Part shown: positions 58,930 to 64,000 of the stretch, in pieces
How the letters are laid out: every line of letters starts with the position of its first letter
How positions within the stretch are numbered: the stretch's first letter is position 1
Assembly (NCBI GenBank): GCA_002415855.1
Contig: DIAS01000009.1
Coordinates: forward strand, 34,347 to 98,346
Direction of reading: 5' to 3'
Source: Bacteroidales bacterium UBA5072
GTDB taxonomy: Bacteria > Bacteroidota > Bacteroidia > Bacteroidales > UBA10428
Length of the DNA stretch: 64,000 nt
The notes under the pieces: model-generated
Databases searched by the model: none
The model's input: only the letters and a program-made list of their open reading frames with translations
Told to the model about the DNA's origin: nothing
Program-made: the position numbers and the translations under genes

Positions 58930-60711
58930 ATGGACAGAAAAGTATTAAAAAGCGGTGAATTTCTCGTTGAAAGAATTGATGCGAAAGATATTTTCATTCC
59001 GGAAGAGTTTAACGAAGAACAACGAATGATTGCCCAGACCTGTCAGGATTTTCTTGAGGCAGAAGTATATCCGAATATGGATAAGGTGGATAAGCAGGAT
59101 CGGGAGCTGATGAAGAGCATACTGAAGAAATCCGGTGAGCTGGGTTTGATGGGTATCTCTATTCCGGAGGAATACAACGGATTCGGACAGTCCTTTGTAA
59201 CACAGATGCTGGCTGCCGAGACCATTGGCGCAGGATATTCCTTTTCCGTGGCCTTTATGGCCCACTGCGGCATTGGCACCCTGCCGATCATGTATTACGG
59301 GAATGAGGAGCAACGGCAGAAATATGTAACCAAACTGGCTACGGGCGAACTGATAGGTGCATACTGCCTCACGGAACCCGGTGCAGGCAGCGATGCCAAT
59401 GCCGGCAAGACCAATGCACGGCTTTCTGAAGACGGCAAACATTACATCCTGAACGGTCAGAAAATGTGGATCACCAATGCAGGTTTTGCTGATGTCCAGA
59501 CTGTATTTGCCAAAATCGACAACGACCGGGTATTGAGCGCATTCATTGTTGAAAAGGATTTCCCGGGTGTAGTCATCAATCCCGATGAACATAAAATGGG
59601 CATTAAAGGATCGTCAACTGCACAGATCTTTTATAATGACGTCAAGGTGCCCGTTGAGAATCTGCTCGGCAAAAGGGGCGAGGGATTCAGAATAGCCCTC
59701 AGCATACTGCACATGGGACGCATCAAACTTGGAGGGAACGTACTCGGTGCTGCCAAAAAAGCCATCAACGATTCGGTTAAATATGCCAACGAGAGAAAGC
59801 AGTTTGGTGTGCTGATCTCGACGTTCGGCGCAATAAAGCATAAGCTTGCCGAACAGGTGATCAGGACCTTTGCTGCCGAGGCGGCCAATTACCGCGTCAG
59901 CAAAGACATCGATGATCTGATTGAAAAGTACAAGTCGGAGGGCTGTGATAAAGGCCGTGCTACCATCGATGGCATAAGCCATTATGCTGTTGAAGCGGCC
60001 ATTCTTAAGGTTTATGGTTCGGAGGTGCTTGACTTTGTTATTGATGAGGCTGTCCAGATTCACGGCGGTATGGGATACTCCGCTGAGATGGCCGTTGAAA
60101 AGGGCTACCGCGATTCCAGGATTAACCGTATTTTTGAGGGTACCAATGAGATAAATCGCTTGCTGGTGGTGGATACTGCCATGAAAAGAGCCATGAAAGG
60201 CGACTTTAACCTTTATGGCAAGGCAGAAGAACTGTATAACAGCATCGACAGGATAAGTGACGCGAAGACCGGCAAGGAGGGCTATTACCAGGAAAAGACC
60301 AGGCAAATTGAAAACTTCAAAAAGGCCATTCTAATCGTAATCCATGGCGCTTCAAAGAAGTTCGACAAGCAGCTGGTGAATGAGCAGGAAGTTTTGAATA
60401 ACCTGTCGGATATGATCACCGAGACCTATGTTGCGGAATCGCTTGCCCTCAGGACGGAGAAGATCGAAAGCCTGAAAGGATCTGCCGCTGCAGGTTTGTA
60501 CCAGGATATCCTGAATGTGTTTGTTTATGATGCTGCTGAGAAATTAAGAAAAGCCGGACTTGATGCGGTTTATTCTTTTGCATCCCCGGAGGAGGCTTCA
60601 GCACTTGCCCGGGTTGTTGAGACCCTTACACGGGCTGATGGTGTAAATGTCAAGGATGCCCGGCGCAGGATCGCTGACAGGCTGATTGGAGATAACTGCT
60701 ATAGATTCTGA
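58930..60711 (+). CDS. Acyl-CoA dehydrogenase with C-terminal extension
   Basis: A 593-residue flavoprotein. Residues 1-430 are a standard acyl-CoA dehydrogenase: YCLTEPGAGSDANAGKT and KMWITNAGFADVQTVFAK bind FAD and substrate, VQIHGGMGYSAEMAVEKGYR follows, and the catalytic base is the Glu in RIFEGTNEINRLL. A further 160 helical residues make it longer than the usual 380, as in very-long-chain enzymes. Chain length is unknown. It ends the etf operon, so its electrons go to ETF and then the membrane oxidoreductase. A terminator follows. Confidence 0.93.
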   Translation: MDRKVLKSGEFLVERIDAKDIFIPEEFNEEQRMIAQTCQDFLEAEVYPNMDKVDKQDRELMKSILKKSGELGLMGISIPEEYNGFGQSFVTQMLAAETIGAGYSFSVAFMAHCGIGTLPIMYYGNEEQRQKYVTKLATGELIGAYCLTEPGAGSDANAGKTNARLSEDGKHYILNGQKMWITNAGFADVQTVFAKIDNDRVLSAFIVEKDFPGVVINPDEHKMGIKGSSTAQIFYNDVKVPVENLLGKRGEGFRIALSILHMGRIKLGGNVLGAAKKAINDSVKYANERKQFGVLISTFGAIKHKLAEQVIRTFAAEAANYRVSKDIDDLIEKYKSEGCDKGRATIDGISHYAVEAAILKVYGSEVLDFVIDEAVQIHGGMGYSAEMAVEKGYRDSRINRIFEGTNEINRLLVVDTAMKRAMKGDFNLYGKAEELYNSIDRISDAKTGKEGYYQEKTRQIENFKKAILIVIHGASKKFDKQLVNEQEVLNNLSDMITETYVAESLALRTEKIESLKGSAAAGLYQDILNVFVYDAAEKLRKAGLDAVYSFASPEEASALARVVETLTRADGVNVKDARRRIADRLIGDNCYRF

Positions 60712-60735
60712 CAGGAGAAGGTGAACAATGAGGTA

Positions 60736-60771
60736 AAAAAAAGCCCCCCGCCAGCAGCGGGGGGCTTTTTT
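60736..60771. terminator. Strong bidirectional terminator between the acyl-CoA dehydrogenase and DUF3467 genes
   Basis: GCCCCCCGC (60743-60751), 5-base loop, GCGGGGGGC (60757-60765), with an A run before and a T run after. It separates the convergent etf and rpoC transcripts. Confidence 0.93.
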
Positions 60772-60775
60772 CAGA

Positions 60776-61096
60776 TTATGCCTGAGCGGACGGTCCTCCG
60801 AAATTCATCGGTATCATCATTCCCCCTTGCCCTTCAGCCTGCTTGATGGGCCCGTGCACCGACTCATATTTTGCAATATTGTCCTTTAATGCATGGAGCA
60901 GCCTTTTGGCATGTTCCGGCGTGAGGATAATCCTCGATTTTACCTCTGCCTTTGGAATACCGGGCATAACACGTATAAAATCAACGATGAATTCAGAAGG
61001 AGAGTGGGTAATTATGGCTAGGTTCGAATAGATACCCTGTGCTACATCCTCCTTCAGCTCAACGCTGATCTGGTTCTGGTTCTTTTTTTCTTCCAT
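60776..61096 (-). CDS. DUF3467 domain protein
   Basis: A 106-residue small protein: ELKEDVAQGIYSNLAIITHS, EFIVDFIRVMPGIPKAEVKS, RIILTPEHAKRLLHALKDNI are typical of DUF3467. The family is often found directly behind rpoC in Bacteroidetes, as here (6-base gap after rpoC). It has no signal peptide and an unstructured Gly/Met/Pro tail. Function unknown; co-transcription with RNA polymerase suggests a cytoplasmic housekeeping task. Confidence 0.85.
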   Translation of the reverse strand: MEEKKNQNQISVELKEDVAQGIYSNLAIITHSPSEFIVDFIRVMPGIPKAEVKSRIILTPEHAKRLLHALKDNIAKYESVHGPIKQAEGQGGMMIPMNFGGPSAQA

Positions 61097-61102
61097 AACG
61101 TG

Positions 61103-64000
61103 CTAGTTATGATCTTCTTTAACTACTTCACGGGAATATTTCTTCTCTTCCGTCAGCTTTTCATAATCTTCTTTCGAACCTACGATCAGGTTGGAAAACC
61201 TACGGTTTCCGGTACCTGCCGGAATAAGATGGCCAACGATAACATTTTCCTTCAGCCCCTCGAGGAAATCAACTTTGCCGAAAATGGCAGCCTCGTTGAG
61301 TACTTTCGTGGTCTCCTGGAAAGAAGCAGCCGACATGAAGCTTTGTGTCTGCAATGCCGCACGCGTTATACCCTGAAGTATCTGCTGTGAGGTTGCCGGA
61401 ATAGCATCCCTTGCTTTAATAGGCTTCAGGTCTTTACGTTTCAGAACCGAGTTCTCATCACGCAGCTTACGCGCGGTAACGATCTGCCCAGGTTTGAAAG
61501 TCTGTGAATCACCTGATTCCTCAACAACTTTCTTACCATAGATCCAGTCGTTTTCTTCAAAAAACTCCCATTTGTCAACCAGTTGCTTTTCAAGGAATTT
61601 TGTATCGCCCGGATCAATAATTTCAACCTTGCGCATCATCTGACGGACAATGACTTCAAAGTGCTTGTCGTTGATCTTCACACCCTGGAGACGATATACC
61701 TCCTGTACCTCGTTCACGATATATTCCTGTACTTTGGTGGGACCTTTGATGGCCAGGATGTCGGAAGGAGTTGTGGCACCATCCGACAGTGGTGTACCGG
61801 CCTTGACATAGTCGTTTTCCTGCACCAGTATCTGCTTGGAAAGCGGTACCAGGTATTTCTTCTGTTGTCCGGCCCTTGTAGTAATCGTGATCTCACGGTT
61901 GCCGCGTTTCACTTTGCCAAAGGATACTTCACCATCGATTTCCGACACTACAGCAGGATTTGATGGGTTTCGTGCTTCAAACAACTCTGTAACACGGGGC
62001 AAACCACCAGTGATGTCACCTGATTTACCAACTGCCCTGGGAATCTTCACCAGAATATCCCCGGCCTTCACTGCACTGCCTTCTTCGATGCTCAGGTGAG
62101 ATCCGACAGGCAGGTTGTAGTTCTTCAGTACTTTATCATTCTTATCCCGTATCTCGATCCCCGGGTTCTTGGTACGGTCCCTGGTTTCGGTAATAACCTT
62201 TTCACGATAGCCGGTGACTTCATCCGATTCTTCCTTGTAAGTGATACCTTCAATTACACTCTCGAAGGCAACGACACCGGGAACCTCGGAAATGATCACG
62301 GCATTGTAAGGATCCCACTCGCAGATCAGGTCACCTTTCTTGACATCGGCACCGCTCTTGGCATAAAGTTTGGCACCATAGGGAATATTATTGGTTGTCA
62401 GCGCTATACCAGTCTTCTTATCCACGACGCGTAATTCAGCCAGACGACCGATGACGATATCTACCTTGGAACCATCGGACTCGGTGCGCTCAACAATGCG
62501 CAATTCATCAATTTCAGCCACTCCGTTATACCTGGCTACGATACGTGATTCGGTGGTTATGCTCATGGCGGTACCACCCACGTGGAAGGTACGAAGGGTC
62601 AGCTGTGTGCCTGGCTCACCAATGGACTGGGCAGCAATAACTCCTACCGCTTCGCCATTCTGAACCATGCGACTGGTTGCCAGATTACGGCCATAACACT
62701 TGGCGCACACACCCTTACGCGACTCGCAGGTAAGCACTGACCTGATCTCCATGTGTTCAATGGGAGAATCATCGATAATGCGGGCTATTTCCTCCTTGAT
62801 CTCCTCACCCGATGATACAATGAGTTCACCGGTAAGCGGGTGATATACATCGTGCACAGCCGTTCGGCCCAGGATACGTTCATAAAGTGATTCAACAACT
62901 TCTTCGTTGTTCTTGATAGCTGTGGCAATCAACCCGCGCAAAGTACCGCAATCTTCCTCGCTGATGATCACATCCTGCGATACATCTACCAGACGACGTG
63001 TCAGGTATCCTGCGTCAGCAGTTTTCAGTGCGGTATCGGCAAGACCCTTGCGGGCGCCGTGTGTTGAAATAAAGTACTCCAAAACCGACAATCCTTCTTT
63101 GAAGTTGGCGAGAATCGGGTTCTCAATGATCTCAGAACCTGTGGAACCTGATTTCTGCGGCTTGGCCATCAGACCTCTCATACCCGACAACTGGCGGATC
63201 TGCTCCTTTGAACCCCTGGCGCCTGAGTCAAGCATCATGTACACGGGGTTGAATCCCTGCTTGTCATTCGACAGGCGTTTCATTAAGGTTTGCGTCAGTT
63301 TTGCATTGGTATGCGTCCAAATGTCGATGATCTGGTTATATCTTTCGTTGTTCGTAATGAAACCCATGTTATAGTTGTTCATTACCTCATCAACCTGCTG
63401 ATATCCTTCATTCATCAGGTTTTCCTTTTCCTCGGGTACGATCACATCGTCAATGTTAAACGACAGGCCTCCCTTGAAAGCCATCTGGAAACCAAGGTCC
63501 TTGATTGAATCCAGGAATCTGGCAGTTTGTGCCGTCCCTGTCTTCTTCAGCACGTTGCTGATGATTTCACGCAGGGATTTCTTGGTCAGGATCTCGTTGA
63601 TGAATCCCACCTCTTTGGGAACTACTTCATTGAACAATACCTTACCAACCGTGGTCTCGATGATTTTCTTTTCCGGTTCGCCATTCGAATGGTCCAAGAT
63701 TCTCACCTTGATTGTGGCATGCAGGTCAACACGCTTCTCGTTGTAAGCAATGATCACCTCTTCGGGAGAATAGAATGTGGAGCCTTCACCCAGGACAGGC
63801 TGCTCAGGGGTGTTCTTGCACGCTTTGGTCATATAATATAGACCCAGAACCATATCCTGTGAAGGAACATTGATGGGCGCCCCGTTGGCAGGATTGAGGA
63901 TATTGTGCGAGGCAAGCATCAGTATCTGGGCTTCGAGAACTGCCGCATTACCCAGGGGCAAATGAACGGCCATCTGGTCACCGTCGAAGTCGGCGTTGAA
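61103..64000 (-). CDS. rpoC: RNA polymerase beta' subunit (5' end outside window)
   Basis: The C-terminal two thirds of RpoC, about 965 residues; the gene runs off the right edge. At the very edge (63974-64000) the minus strand encodes FNADFDGDQ, the active-site loop whose three Asp residues bind the catalytic magnesium. Downstream are QMAVHLPLGNAAVLEAQILM, GARGSKEQIRQLSGMRGLM (bridge helix region), the trigger-loop region, the second zinc site cysteines (CGTLRG, CESRKGVCAKCYG) and SIGEPGTQLTLRTFHVGG. The C-terminus reads ILQGITRAALQTQSFMSAAS and FSNLIVGSKEDYEKL. Followed by the DUF3467 gene. Confidence 0.98.
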   Translation of the reverse strand, partial: FNADFDGDQMAVHLPLGNAAVLEAQILMLASHNILNPANGAPINVPSQDMVLGLYYMTKACKNTPEQPVLGEGSTFYSPEEVIIAYNEKRVDLHATIKVRILDHSNGEPEKKIIETTVGKVLFNEVVPKEVGFINEILTKKSLREIISNVLKKTGTAQTARFLDSIKDLGFQMAFKGGLSFNIDDVIVPEEKENLMNEGYQQVDEVMNNYNMGFITNNERYNQIIDIWTHTNAKLTQTLMKRLSNDKQGFNPVYMMLDSGARGSKEQIRQLSGMRGLMAKPQKSGSTGSEIIENPILANFKEGLSVLEYFISTHGARKGLADTALKTADAGYLTRRLVDVSQDVIISEEDCGTLRGLIATAIKNNEEVVESLYERILGRTAVHDVYHPLTGELIVSSGEEIKEEIARIIDDSPIEHMEIRSVLTCESRKGVCAKCYGRNLATSRMVQNGEAVGVIAAQSIGEPGTQLTLRTFHVGGTAMSITTESRIVARYNGVAEIDELRIVERTESDGSKVDIVIGRLAELRVVDKKTGIALTTNNIPYGAKLYAKSGADVKKGDLICEWDPYNAVIISEVPGVVAFESVIEGITYKEESDEVTGYREKVITETRDRTKNPGIEIRDKNDKVLKNYNLPVGSHLSIEEGSAVKAGDILVKIPRAVGKSGDITGGLPRVTELFEARNPSNPAVVSEIDGEVSFGKVKRGNREITITTRAGQQKKYLVPLSKQILVQENDYVKAGTPLSDGATTPSDILAIKGPTKVQEYIVNEVQEVYRLQGVKINDKHFEVIVRQMMRKVEIIDPGDTKFLEKQLVDKWEFFEENDWIYGKKVVEESGDSQTFKPGQIVTARKLRDENSVLKRKDLKPIKARDAIPATSQQILQGITRAALQTQSFMSAASFQETTKVLNEAAIFGKVDFLEGLKENVIVGHLIPAGTGNRRFSNLIVGSKEDYEKLTEEKKYSREVVKEDHN

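Overview
The window looks like a chromosomal segment from an anaerobic or facultative member of the Bacteroidetes, most likely Bacteroidales-like. The evidence is the conserved bamD-rpoZ-coaBC-porD-recN gene order, type IX secretion (T9SS) cargo and components, a bacterial serine-palmitoyltransferase-like enzyme, and promoters of the Bacteroidetes type (a -33 TTG and a -7 TAnnTTTG about 18-19 bases apart). Shine-Dalgarno sequences are mostly absent. No tRNA, rRNA, CRISPR array or insertion-sequence transposase was seen.

Layout. Bases 1-9.5 kb are housekeeping: the 3' part of uvrB, efp, then on the minus strand fabI, recN, porD, coaBC, rpoZ and bamD, with spt divergent. From 9.5 to 22 kb come kdsD, a hybrid histidine kinase, a TorF-like outer membrane protein, trpB (TrpB2 type), trxB, a PfkB sugar kinase, a class II aldolase, an AmrS-type radical SAM protein, an FtsX/MacB-type permease and an aldo/keto reductase. 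From 23 to 27 kb lie a SiaC-type phosphoprotein gene, an ECF sigma/anti-sigma/two-periplasmic-protein operon and an odd NDK-family protein. From 27 to 32.4 kb, a minus-strand run encodes a T9SS-exported M1 peptidase, a TPR/beta-propeller/OmpA protein of PorE-like architecture, a divergent MoaC and an alpha/beta hydrolase.

The most striking region is 35.8-44.7 kb. A large ABC protein gene (ending 35819) and a GH3/beta-lactamase fusion gene (starting 44675) were once adjacent. They are now separated by 8,824 bp, and a 109-bp exact direct repeat marks both sides: the end of the ABC gene, the spacer and the first codons of the GH3 gene occur twice. The inserted DNA is by eye A+T-rich. It carries GC-rich palindromes, a 2072-residue SpvB/FG-GAP/RHS protein, a lipoprotein gene 3 bp behind it (candidate immunity gene), a peptidase-S74 chaperone-domain protein and a small T9SS protein that keeps one YD-repeat-like motif. 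This is a candidate polymorphic-toxin island.

From 48 to 54 kb are a CorA transporter, an oxidoreductase, Rex, and a three-gene redox-sensing unit: a 2Fe-2S thioredoxin-like protein, a hydrogenase-like sensor that lacks the H-cluster cysteines, and a SpoIIE/PP2C phosphatase. From 54.9 to 60.7 kb an operon encodes ETF beta and alpha, two iron-sulfur proteins resembling a split ETF:menaquinone oxidoreductase, and an acyl-CoA dehydrogenase. The window ends in a DUF3467 gene and the C-terminal two thirds of rpoC.
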